From the NCBI GenBank assembly GCA_030602715.1, contig JAUVZD010000006.1:90465-154464 (forward strand): a stretch of DNA of 64,000 nt, read 5' to 3'. A model generated the notes under the pieces. It saw only the letters and a program-made list of their open reading frames with translations, was not told the DNA's origin and searched no databases. Made by a program: the position numbers and the translations under genes. The stretch's first letter is position 1, and each line of letters begins with the position of its first letter. This DNA comes from Candidatus Coatesiibacteriota bacterium. Lineage in GTDB: Bacteria; RBG-13-66-14; B26-G2; JAUVZD01. Shown one piece after another: positions 36,824-44,239 of the stretch.

Positions 36824-37429
36824 ATGGTTCTTTTGAGGATTGCTGGTATATATTCTTTTAATGATGGTGAAAAGTACATAAAATGTAATTTTCCTCAAGG
36901 GTTACGAGAGATTGAGGGAGTTATAAAGTCTATTTATGCTGATAAACATAAAAAGAAAAAAAGCAAAGAAAAAACAATGAAGGGCAAAATGCTTTATAGC
37001 CCTTCTTCTCTTAACAAACGATTTAAGGAAGAATTTGAATTGCTTGGGTGGTATTCGAAAAAGATCAAATGTGAGTATTCAAGTGAATATTATGTTGAAG
37101 GTTATATTCCAGAAATTTTTAGGAGGGGAGCTTATAGAGAGATAGATTTTATAAAAAATAAACTGGCTGTAGAAGTTCAATTTGGAAAGTATTCTTTTAT
37201 GGTTTATAACGTTTGTGCTAAAATGACAATTTTCAAAAAACTGGGTTTTATAGATGCTGGGGTAGAGATTGTGCCAGTTAAGCATTTTGCTAGGGAGATG
37301 TCTAGTGGCGTCTCATATTTTGAACAGATTGTATGGGATTTAGAACATAGGGGCGTAGCTGATATAGATATTCCAATAGTTGTGTTAGGTATAGACATGA
37401 TATCAGGTAACTCGAGCAAATTGAAGTAG
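36824..37429 (+). CDS. Type II restriction endonuclease, BglII/BstYI family
   Basis: A 201-residue nuclease. The core AVEVQFGKYSFMVY is characteristic of BglII and BstYI. Catalytic residues are all in place with family spacing: D108, nine residues later E117, and Q119 in place of the usual Lys. The family recognises GATC flanked by a purine and a pyrimidine (AGATCT or RGATCY); specificity within that set cannot be read by eye. MSSGVSYFE and the closing IPIVVLGID also match. ATG 36824 is given, but TTG 36833, 6 nt after AAGGATGG, would give MRIAGIYS, closely matching the N-terminus of BstYI as I recall it. AT-rich and surely acquired together with the methyltransferase. Confidence 0.88.
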   Translation: MVLLRIAGIYSFNDGEKYIKCNFPQGLREIEGVIKSIYADKHKKKKSKEKTMKGKMLYSPSSLNKRFKEEFELLGWYSKKIKCEYSSEYYVEGYIPEIFRRGAYREIDFIKNKLAVEVQFGKYSFMVYNVCAKMTIFKKLGFIDAGVEIVPVKHFAREMSSGVSYFEQIVWDLEHRGVADIDIPIVVLGIDMISGNSSKLK

Positions 37430-37503
37430 GTTTAAGTTAATTAAATGAACTTGATTGGTTTTTTTCTCTTTCATAGCTTCAATTTAATAGGGGGGTCAAT
37501 GCG

Positions 37504-38556
37504 ATGAGACATGGAATGGTTTTGTTGTCATTACTTGTAGCAGTTTTGGTAATGGTGGTTTTGACCGGCTGTGGGAAGAAGGAGGAGTTGGGACCGGAGG
37601 AGGTGGTGCAGGAGTTCTTTATGGCGGTAGGTGAGGGTGACTATGAAAAGGCGGGGGATTATTATTTTAGCAAAGAGCTCTTCCTTGAGGGGACCAGCAC
37701 CAGCCGTCCGGTGAAGAACGACCTGGCCGATATCTTCCCCAAGGGATCCATTAAAGGGGTGGAGACCTATGCCTTTGAAAATGTCTCCCCCAACCTTGCC
37801 AGGATGAATGTGCTTCTATCGTATGAATTTGAGGGTAAACCGGTGAAGCTGGCCAAATTGGGGGTGGAGGTGACCAAAGCGAAGAAAGATTGGTTGGTCT
37901 ATAATCCCGATATCGCCGATGATTGGGAGGAGCCCAGTGTACTCTGCGAGCTTAAAATCGGGATGTTTGTGGAGAATATGAATGTGGAGGATATCCCCGA
38001 GGGGTGGCGAAAAAAGACGGTGACAAAAGATATCTTTCTTGCTCCGAGTTCAATAAAAGAGGCGATGGATAGATCCCCCGCCATTGTTTATTCCGACTTG
38101 CAGGATCCCGTCTGTGGCGAGGAGTTTGAACTGACCAAGACCGGCGACCACGAGTTCGTGCTGGCTAGTCCCTGTCCGCAGGTGTATGGATTCAAGAACG
38201 AATACGCCTACCATATACACCCGGAGTATCTTGCGGTGCCATGCGCCGGTCATTCTGGCTTGTTTCTGCGCTGGGTGGTCTATAAGGTGCTCACCGATGG
38301 GGCGGAGAATATAGCCCTAAAGGAGACTTTTGATACTTCCGAATACCTCACCGTGGTGGCGGATATGGGCATCAACCTGCGTAGTGGAGCGGGCATAAAC
38401 TACTCTATAGTCAAGAAGCTGGCACAGAACGATAAAGTTATTCCCTTGGGCGAGAAGGAGTATGCTGAAGGGGGTAAGTGGCTCTTGGTGAGGACCCTTG
38501 ACGGCTCTGAGGGCTGGGTCTGCACCGGTCTTTCCGGCGAGGTGTGGGTGGAGTAG
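37504..38556 (+). CDS. SH3-domain lipoprotein
   Basis: A 350-residue lipoprotein. Lipobox LTGC with C23 marks signal-peptidase-II processing. An N-terminal NTF2/DUF4878-like part (about 32-130, PEEVVQEFFMAVGEGDYEKA) is followed by a region I do not recognise, and a bacterial SH3 domain at the end (about 285-345, NLRSGAGINYSIVKKL). SH3 domains of this type bind cell-wall peptides. Composition returns to host-like after the AT-rich restriction module. Confidence 0.75.
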   Translation: MRHGMVLLSLLVAVLVMVVLTGCGKKEELGPEEVVQEFFMAVGEGDYEKAGDYYFSKELFLEGTSTSRPVKNDLADIFPKGSIKGVETYAFENVSPNLARMNVLLSYEFEGKPVKLAKLGVEVTKAKKDWLVYNPDIADDWEEPSVLCELKIGMFVENMNVEDIPEGWRKKTVTKDIFLAPSSIKEAMDRSPAIVYSDLQDPVCGEEFELTKTGDHEFVLASPCPQVYGFKNEYAYHIHPEYLAVPCAGHSGLFLRWVVYKVLTDGAENIALKETFDTSEYLTVVADMGINLRSGAGINYSIVKKLAQNDKVIPLGEKEYAEGGKWLLVRTLDGSEGWVCTGLSGEVWVE

Positions 38557-38605
38557 GACCGGTAAAATAAGCAGAACGGGAAACAAAGTAGTGGGGTTAT
38601 CGTCT

Positions 38606-38611
38606 TATAAT
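38606..38611 (+). promoter_or_regulatory. Possible -10 box for the signal peptidase pair
   Basis: TATAAT, with no convincing -35 hexamer at 16-18 bp. Transcription from here would start about 40 nt before the TTG start. Confidence 0.3.
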
Positions 38612-38657
38612 TCGGAGAGATATATCCATTTAACGCTAGAAACGGAAGGATGCGAGA

Positions 38658-39773
38658 TTGGCAAAAAAGAAGAAGAAAAAGAAAAAGCAGAAAAAGCAGA
38701 AACAAAGAGAAGCCCAACTTAGAGAGGAGAGGTTGAGAGCAGGTGAGGAGGACCTGTTTGAGGAGGCTCCGCCACCGGAGGTGAAGGCAGAGGCTGAGCC
38801 GACGGTTGAGAAGGAGCCTAAGAAGAGGTGGAGCCTTTGGGTGTGGTGGGGGGAGAGAAGGCGTAAGAAGGCGGAGAGGAAGAAAGCCCTCTATGTGGAG
38901 AGGCGAGCGTTTATCTTCTTCGGCAAGAAGAAGATGCGCAAAAAGAAGGGGGTCCTGCAGGAGTACGGCGAAGCCTTCCTAGTAGCTCTGCTGCTGGCAC
39001 TCATCATCCGCACCTTCATCTTCCAAGCCTTCATGATTCCCTCCGGCTCCATGGAGGATACCCTTCTGGTCGGTGACTATGTGCTGGTCAACAAGTTCGT
39101 CTATCGCTTCTGGGAGCCTGAACGGGGTGATATCATCGTCTTTAAATACCCCTTGCAGGACAACACCATAAACCCGCTAATTTGGGTCAAGGAGTTGTTC
39201 ATGAAGATTGGGGGTGCACCCACACCTCCCAGGATGGACTACATCAAGCGCATCGTCGGTTTGCCCGGGGAGACCCTGGAGGTAATTGACGGCGTGGTCT
39301 ATATTGACGGCCAAGCCCTGGGTGAGCCATATATGAAGGAACCGCCCAACCTTGGTATTTTCCTCAATGAGCAGTTCGGTCCTATCACCATCCCCGAGGA
39401 CAGCTACTTTATGATGGGGGATAACCGTAACGAGAGCAAGGACTCTCGCTTCTGGGGAATGCTCCATGAGGACCTCATCAAGGGAAAAGCGGTAGTCATC
39501 TACTGGTCCTGGGCGCACTCCGACTGTCCCATATTCTTCCCCGCCCCCGGCGGAGGGATGGTGAAGTGCGGGGGTAAGCTGGAGCCATATAGCAGGGAGG
39601 AGGCGGCAATCTATCTCTCCGAGGAGGCTATGGAGAAGGCGGATGAGTTCTACCTCTGTCAGAATCCCAAATGCTACTCCGTGCACCGTTACTGGTGGGA
39701 TATTATTCCCGAGCCGTTCTACAAGTTCTGGAAGCGGGTGCGCTTCAGCAGAATTGGAGATATAGTCAGATAG
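38658..39773 (+). CDS. lepB: Signal peptidase I, first copy, with cysteine-rich insertion
   Basis: A 371-residue inner-membrane protease that removes signal peptides. A very basic, Lys-rich N-terminal tail (about 100 residues) precedes the single membrane helix (about 104-122). The catalytic serine is S131 in PSGSME, and the lysine K197 in DYIKRIVGLPG. GDNRNESKDSRFWG is present. Between that box and the usual terminal strand (RFSRIG) an extra segment of about 60 residues carries four cysteines (C290, C304, C334, C339), resembling a zinc ribbon. TTG 38658 is supported by GGAAGGA 7 nt upstream. A second copy follows 8 nt after the stop. Confidence 0.9.
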   Translation: MAKKKKKKKKQKKQKQREAQLREERLRAGEEDLFEEAPPPEVKAEAEPTVEKEPKKRWSLWVWWGERRRKKAERKKALYVERRAFIFFGKKKMRKKKGVLQEYGEAFLVALLLALIIRTFIFQAFMIPSGSMEDTLLVGDYVLVNKFVYRFWEPERGDIIVFKYPLQDNTINPLIWVKELFMKIGGAPTPPRMDYIKRIVGLPGETLEVIDGVVYIDGQALGEPYMKEPPNLGIFLNEQFGPITIPEDSYFMMGDNRNESKDSRFWGMLHEDLIKGKAVVIYWSWAHSDCPIFFPAPGGGMVKCGGKLEPYSREEAAIYLSEEAMEKADEFYLCQNPKCYSVHRYWWDIIPEPFYKFWKRVRFSRIGDIVR

Positions 39774-39781
39774 GTAAATCC

Positions 39782-40684
39782 GTGTCCCTCAGTTTCACAA
39801 AGGAGATTCCGGGGGAGGGCGGAGGCTCTCCCCCTTCAAATAAAAGCGCAAGGAGGCGCCGACAGATAACCTTCCGCAGTTTCCTGGAGGCTATTGCGGT
39901 AGCCCTGTTGATTGCCTTGGTCTTGAGGGTTTGGGTCGTTTCGGGCTACAGCATATCCTCCGGTTCAATGAAGGATACCATTCTGGTGGGGGATTTCGTC
40001 GTCGTTGACAAGTTGGTCTATCGCTTCTGGGAGCCTGAGCGGGGCGATGTGGTGCTCTTCAAGTATCCCCATCAGGATAACCGGATGAACCCTCTCAAAT
40101 GGCTCGCGGAACTTGCCAGGAAGATGGTGGGAAAGCAGGTGCCCATCCGCAGGGATATGGTCAAGCGCATAATCGGTCTGCCCGGCGAGGAGGTGCTCAT
40201 TGAAGATGGGGTGGTATATATTGACCAAAAACCCCTGGATGAGCCCTATCTCAAGAATCCTCCGGACTACAATTGGGGACCGAAGCGGGTGCCGGCGGGA
40301 AGCTACTTCGTTTTGGGCGACAACCGCTCGGAAAGCGACGACTCCCACCGCTGGGGCTTCGTCCCCGGAGAACTTATCGTGGGGCGAATTGAACTGATAT
40401 TCTGGTCCTGGATGCCGGGACGCTGTAATGAACAGGTGCTTCGCCTGAAAAGCGGGGCGAGCGAAAAGCTACTCCTTCTTCCCTGTGGGGGAGAACTTTC
40501 CGTTGTGGGTGAGGAGATTGGAAGGACTCAGCTTTCGGATGCGGAGCTTGAAAGCGCAAAGAATCTTTACATCTGCGACCGTTGTGGACGCATCTATCGC
40601 CAATGGTGGGACGGCAGTAATGCCCCCTCCTGGCAGTTCTGGGAGCGGATTCGCTTCTCCCGCATCGGGATGGTGGTGGAGTAG
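39782..40684 (+). CDS. lepB: Signal peptidase I, second copy, with cysteine-rich insertion
   Basis: A 300-residue paralog of the preceding gene without its long basic tail. Membrane helix about 34-53. Catalytic S62 (SSGSMKDT; the preceding Pro is replaced by Ser) and K128 (MVKRIIGLPG). GDNRSESDDSHRWG is intact. The insertion before the terminal RFSRIG again has four cysteines (C215, C235, C265, C268), now with a clear CxxC in CDRCG. Start GTG 39782 avoids overlap with the first copy. Both copies look active, so they may differ in substrate preference. Confidence 0.9.
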   Translation: MSLSFTKEIPGEGGGSPPSNKSARRRRQITFRSFLEAIAVALLIALVLRVWVVSGYSISSGSMKDTILVGDFVVVDKLVYRFWEPERGDVVLFKYPHQDNRMNPLKWLAELARKMVGKQVPIRRDMVKRIIGLPGEEVLIEDGVVYIDQKPLDEPYLKNPPDYNWGPKRVPAGSYFVLGDNRSESDDSHRWGFVPGELIVGRIELIFWSWMPGRCNEQVLRLKSGASEKLLLLPCGGELSVVGEEIGRTQLSDAELESAKNLYICDRCGRIYRQWWDGSNAPSWQFWERIRFSRIGMVVE

Positions 40685-40752
40685 GGGGGAGCCTGTGTAT
40701 GAGTAATGAGATTGGTGTGGTTTAACTGATCACCATTTCTCTGGTAATTAGC

Positions 40753-40781
40753 TTGACTTCTGCTGACATTTGGCGTATCCT
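40753..40781 (+). promoter_or_regulatory. Promoter of radical SAM gene 1
   Basis: TTGACT (40753-40758), 17-bp spacer, TATCCT (40776-40781). The spacer is nearly identical to that of copy B. Confidence 0.65.
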
Positions 40782-40818
40782 CGTTGGATATGAAAACTAT
40801 ATTATCTCTTTTAATATC

Positions 40819-40836
40819 AGAAGGCTCAAGCCTTCT
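40819..40836 (+). promoter_or_regulatory. Conserved leader hairpin of radical SAM gene 1
   Basis: AGAAGGC-TCAA-GCCTTCT, a perfect 7-bp stem in the 5-prime leader, about 30 nt after the presumed transcription start. Identical in copy B. Confidence 0.5.
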
Positions 40837-40886
40837 ATTTAATACTATATGATTCTATTTTTTAGGGGGTCTTTTCTACTTTTTTT

Positions 40887-42338
40887 ATGCTTTTAGCGAA
40901 AGACCGAAGAAAGGCATTGTGTATAGATGTGAAGATAAGGTTAATTTCCCCCAGCTACAATTTCTATGCTCACGAAAGTATAGAATACCGTAAACGTAAG
41001 CAAAACATAGCCATCTTCCCCCCGCTAAATATTGCTCTTTTAGCTTCCCTTACACCTAAGAAGCACCAACTGGAGCTGGTGGACGAAAATGTTATGGTGC
41101 GGGATGTGGATGCGGATGTGGACCTGGTAGGGTTGGGTTCGGTAACACGCACCGCGCCCAGGATGTATCAGCTTGCCGACCGGTATCGTCGGTTGGGGGT
41201 GAAGGTGGTGCTGGGAGGGAGCCATGTGACCGCACTTCCCGAGGAGGGCTTAGAGCATGCTGACGCGGTGGTGGTGGGAGAGGCGGACGAGATATGGGAG
41301 AAAGTGCTTACCGACTTTGATAACGGTAAACCACAATCTATTTATCGCCAGGATAAATTCTCCAGCCTTAAGCATTTAAACACTAATCGCCGCAGTCTGC
41401 TTCCCCGGGGGGGTTACTATATGCGCCGCACCGTTCAGACCTCCCGGGGCTGTCCTTACAACTGCTCCTTTTGCTCGGTCACCAGCACCTTCGGCAGTCG
41501 CTACAGGAACCGTCCTATTGAGGATGTAATTGAAGAGATAAAAGAGACCCCTGGACCCGGTTTTGTGGTTTTCACTGACGATAATATTCTGGCGGATAGG
41601 AGGCGAGCCAAGGAGCTGTTTCGTGCTCTGAAGGATTTGAACATTATTTGGGCAAGCCAAGCCTCTATTAATAACGGTTATAATGCGGAGCTTTTACGCC
41701 TGGCGTATGAGAGCGGGTGCCGGGGATTGTTCGTGGGGATAGAATCCACCTCTCCGGCAAGTCTAAAAGAGATGAAAAAAGATAAGGTGAATAAACCACA
41801 GGATTATATGCGACTGATAGAGAACTTTCATTGTAATGGAATACGCCTCCTGGGTGCTTTTGTATTTGGCTTTGACACCGATAATGTACAGACTTTCCAA
41901 GAGACGGTGCAATTTGCGATAAACTCAAAACTAGATCTAGCTCAGTTCACCATACTCATCCCATATCCAGGGACAGCCGTTTATGAACAGCTAAAGAAAG
42001 AAGGTCGGCTACTGCACACCAATTGGGAGAATTATCACCATGGGTCGGTGGTTTATCAACCTAATAGGATGAGTCCGGCGCAACTGCAAAAAGGTGCTGA
42101 GTGGGCTCACAACAAGTTTTATTGCTTAAACAGCAAGATGAAGAGGCTATTGCGATATGATAGATATACGCCCATATATTGGATTCTCAATAATATCTTT
42201 AGCAACTACAAGATGGATAGTTCCGATGCCTCCCGGATGGCTGGGGTCATAAAATGCATGTTACCGTTGGTTGACGGTAAGTTCAGGCGCAATGACCGGG
42301 GAAGCTTTAAGGGTGCTGAAGTTAAAGCTGAAGCTTAA
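40887..42338 (+). CDS. B12-binding-domain radical SAM protein, copy 1
   Basis: A 483-residue iron-sulfur enzyme. An N-terminal B12-binding-like domain (about 15-145; GGSHVTALPEE is its usual late motif) precedes the radical SAM core with the cluster cysteines C189, C193, C196 in SRGCPYNCSFCS. Later segments (FTDDNILAD, GCRGLFVGIES, GAFVFGFD) fit the class with a DUF4070-like C-terminus. Family members methylate or rearrange diverse substrates, hopanoids and lipids among them; the substrate here is unknown. A paralog from tandem duplication follows. Confidence 0.88.
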   Translation: MLLAKDRRKALCIDVKIRLISPSYNFYAHESIEYRKRKQNIAIFPPLNIALLASLTPKKHQLELVDENVMVRDVDADVDLVGLGSVTRTAPRMYQLADRYRRLGVKVVLGGSHVTALPEEGLEHADAVVVGEADEIWEKVLTDFDNGKPQSIYRQDKFSSLKHLNTNRRSLLPRGGYYMRRTVQTSRGCPYNCSFCSVTSTFGSRYRNRPIEDVIEEIKETPGPGFVVFTDDNILADRRRAKELFRALKDLNIIWASQASINNGYNAELLRLAYESGCRGLFVGIESTSPASLKEMKKDKVNKPQDYMRLIENFHCNGIRLLGAFVFGFDTDNVQTFQETVQFAINSKLDLAQFTILIPYPGTAVYEQLKKEGRLLHTNWENYHHGSVVYQPNRMSPAQLQKGAEWAHNKFYCLNSKMKRLLRYDRYTPIYWILNNIFSNYKMDSSDASRMAGVIKCMLPLVDGKFRRNDRGSFKGAEVKAEA

Positions 42339-42514
42339 TACAAGGATGGAAGTATATTACCTGGGGCATAAGAGCATATTTAAAAAGGGAGGCGTGTAAA
42401 GATTCGGCACTCCATTTTAATTTAACCGAAGATTTAAAACACCCGTTATAGGGATATATTAGGGTAGTGAGAAGATCTCAATTCGTCGCCGTTTATCTTC
42501 CGGTAGGAATTTAT
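42339..42514 (-). pseudogene. Remnant of the TPR gene 3-prime end within the duplication
   Basis: On the minus strand 42515-42459 reads HKFLPEDKRRRIEIFSLP then TAA. The intact TPR gene at 44240-46675 ends with YKFLPLEERRRVEVFPLPW. The rest of the 176 nt holds a degenerate copy of the terminator found at 44188-44222. The fragment is therefore a duplicated gene end with no start. Confidence 0.75.
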
Positions 42515-42548
42515 GGTTTAACTAATCACCATTTCTCTGACAATTAGC

Positions 42549-42577
42549 TTGACTTCTGCTGGCATTTGGCGTATTCT
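42549..42577 (+). promoter_or_regulatory. Promoter of radical SAM gene 2
   Basis: TTGACT (42549-42554), 17-bp spacer, TATTCT (42572-42577). Confidence 0.65.
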
Positions 42578-42614
42578 CATTGGATATGAAAACTATGTAA
42601 TCCCTAATAATATC

Positions 42615-42632
42615 AGAAGGCTCAAGCCTTCT
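42615..42632 (+). promoter_or_regulatory. Conserved leader hairpin of radical SAM gene 2
   Basis: Same perfect 7-bp stem with TCAA loop as at 40819-40836, while the flanking leader has diverged by substitutions and small deletions. Confidence 0.5.
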
Positions 42633-42678
42633 ATTTATTATATGATTCTATATTTTTAGGGGTTTTTCTACTTTTTTT

Positions 42679-44145
42679 ATGCATTTAGCGGAAGACCGAA
42701 GAAAGGTGAAGAGGCTAAATATGAGGATAAGGTTAATCTACCCCAGCCACAATTTCTACACCCACGAAAGCATAGAGAATTACGACCGCAGGCGCCGTAA
42801 GACTATCTTCCCACCCTTAAATATTGCACTACTCGCCTCCCTCACTCCCAGGAAATATGACCTGGAGTTAGTGGATGAAAATGTAAATGTGCGGGATGTG
42901 GACGCGGATGTGGATTTGGTAGGATTGAGTTCCATAACCGGCACCGCCCCCAGAATGTATCAGCTTGCCGACCAATATCGTCAGTTGGGGGTGAAGGTGG
43001 TCATGGGTGGAAGCCATGTGACCGCCCTTCCCGAGGAGGGTTTAGAGCATGCCGATGCGGTGGTGGTGGGAGAGGCGGATGAGATATGGGAGAAGGTGCT
43101 CGCCGACTTTGAAAATGGCACTCCACAACCTATTTACCGCCAGGATAAATTCTCCAGTCTTAAGCATTTGAACACTAATCGCCGTAATCTGCTTCCCCCG
43201 GGGGGTTACTATATGCCCCGCTCCGTCCAGACCTCCCGGGGTTGTCCTTACAACTGCTCTTTTTGCTCCGTCACCAGCACCTTCGGCAGTCGCTATCGTA
43301 ACCGTCCCATAGAAGATGTCATTGAAGAGATAAAAGAGACCCCTGGACCCAGTTTGGTGATATTTACCGACGATAATATTCTGGCGGATAAGCGGAGAGC
43401 CAAGGAGCTCTTTCGTGCCCTCAAGGAACTGAATATCCTCTGGGCAAGCCAAGCCTCAATAAATTCCGGCAATGATAAGGAGCTATTGCGCTTGGCGTCT
43501 GAGAGCGGCTGCCGGGGGTTGTTCGTGGGGATAGAATCCTTATCTTCCGCAAGTCTAAAAGAGATGAAAAAGGATGGGGTGAATAAGCCAAAGGATTATA
43601 TGCGGTTGATAGAGAATTTTCGGCGAAATAATATTCGTCTGCTGGGCGCCTTTGTATTTGGCTTTGACGCCGATGATATTCATGTCTTTCAGAAGACGGT
43701 GCAGTTTGCGGTAAACGCCAAGTTGGATATGGCCCAGTTCTGCGTGCTTACCCCCTACCCGGGAACAGCCGTCTATGATAAGTTCAAGAAAGAAGGTCGG
43801 CTACTGCACACCAACTGGGAACACTATTATGGTGGAGAGGTGGTTTTCCAACCGCACTTAATGAGTGCAGCACAACTACATCAGAGCACCCAATGGGCTT
43901 GGCGTAAATTTTATAGTATAAACAGTAAATTTAAGCGACTGCTACGTTATGGTAAGTATGCGCCCATATACTGGATGGCTAATAATGTCTTTGGCAACTT
44001 CAATCTTTCCAATGTCTCTCGCACCACCGAGATAGTGAAACGCGTCTGGCAGTTCGTTGATGGTAAGAGATTCAGGCTTAATGACCAGGATAATGTTAAG
44101 GGAACTGAAGCTAAAGTTGAAACTGAAGCTGAAGCTAAAGCTTAG
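42679..44145 (+). CDS. B12-binding-domain radical SAM protein, copy 2
   Basis: A 488-residue paralog of copy 1 with identical numbering of the cluster cysteines (C189, C193, C196) and the same B12-binding-like N-terminus. Differences cluster in the C-terminal third. The tail (EAKVETEAEAKA) comes from expansion of a short GAAGCT/GAAACT-like repeat and is longer than in copy 1. All core motifs are intact, so both copies are probably active. Confidence 0.88.
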   Translation: MHLAEDRRKVKRLNMRIRLIYPSHNFYTHESIENYDRRRRKTIFPPLNIALLASLTPRKYDLELVDENVNVRDVDADVDLVGLSSITGTAPRMYQLADQYRQLGVKVVMGGSHVTALPEEGLEHADAVVVGEADEIWEKVLADFENGTPQPIYRQDKFSSLKHLNTNRRNLLPPGGYYMPRSVQTSRGCPYNCSFCSVTSTFGSRYRNRPIEDVIEEIKETPGPSLVIFTDDNILADKRRAKELFRALKELNILWASQASINSGNDKELLRLASESGCRGLFVGIESLSSASLKEMKKDGVNKPKDYMRLIENFRRNNIRLLGAFVFGFDADDIHVFQKTVQFAVNAKLDMAQFCVLTPYPGTAVYDKFKKEGRLLHTNWEHYYGGEVVFQPHLMSAAQLHQSTQWAWRKFYSINSKFKRLLRYGKYAPIYWMANNVFGNFNLSNVSRTTEIVKRVWQFVDGKRFRLNDQDNVKGTEAKVETEAEAKA

Positions 44146-44187
44146 GACAAAATAGAGATTTATTTCCAGGGGCACAAAAACACACAT

Positions 44188-44222
44188 AAAAGGGGGAGTG
44201 CTAATCGTCAGCACTCCCTTTT
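44188..44222. terminator. Bidirectional terminator between radical SAM 2 and the TPR gene
   Basis: GGGAGTGCT (44194-44202) pairs with AGCACTCCC (44210-44218), flanked by A-run and TTTT. A decayed version occurs near 42390-42420 in copy A. Confidence 0.85.
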
Positions 44223-44239
44223 GATATTTATCTGTTACC

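Larger units (their letters stand above)
40719..42514. repeat. Tandem duplication, first copy (1.79 kb)
   Basis: Copy A begins with GGTTTAACTGATCACCATTT, contains promoter, leader hairpin and radical SAM gene, and ends with an 18-codon fragment matching the end of the convergent TPR gene. Copy B (42515 to about 44297) repeats the same order. The junction 42514/42515 is sharp. Confidence 0.8.

Noticed and set aside
35718-37503. Integrated mobile element with attachment sites around the restriction module
   Set aside because: No integrase, transposase or flanking direct repeat was found at either end.
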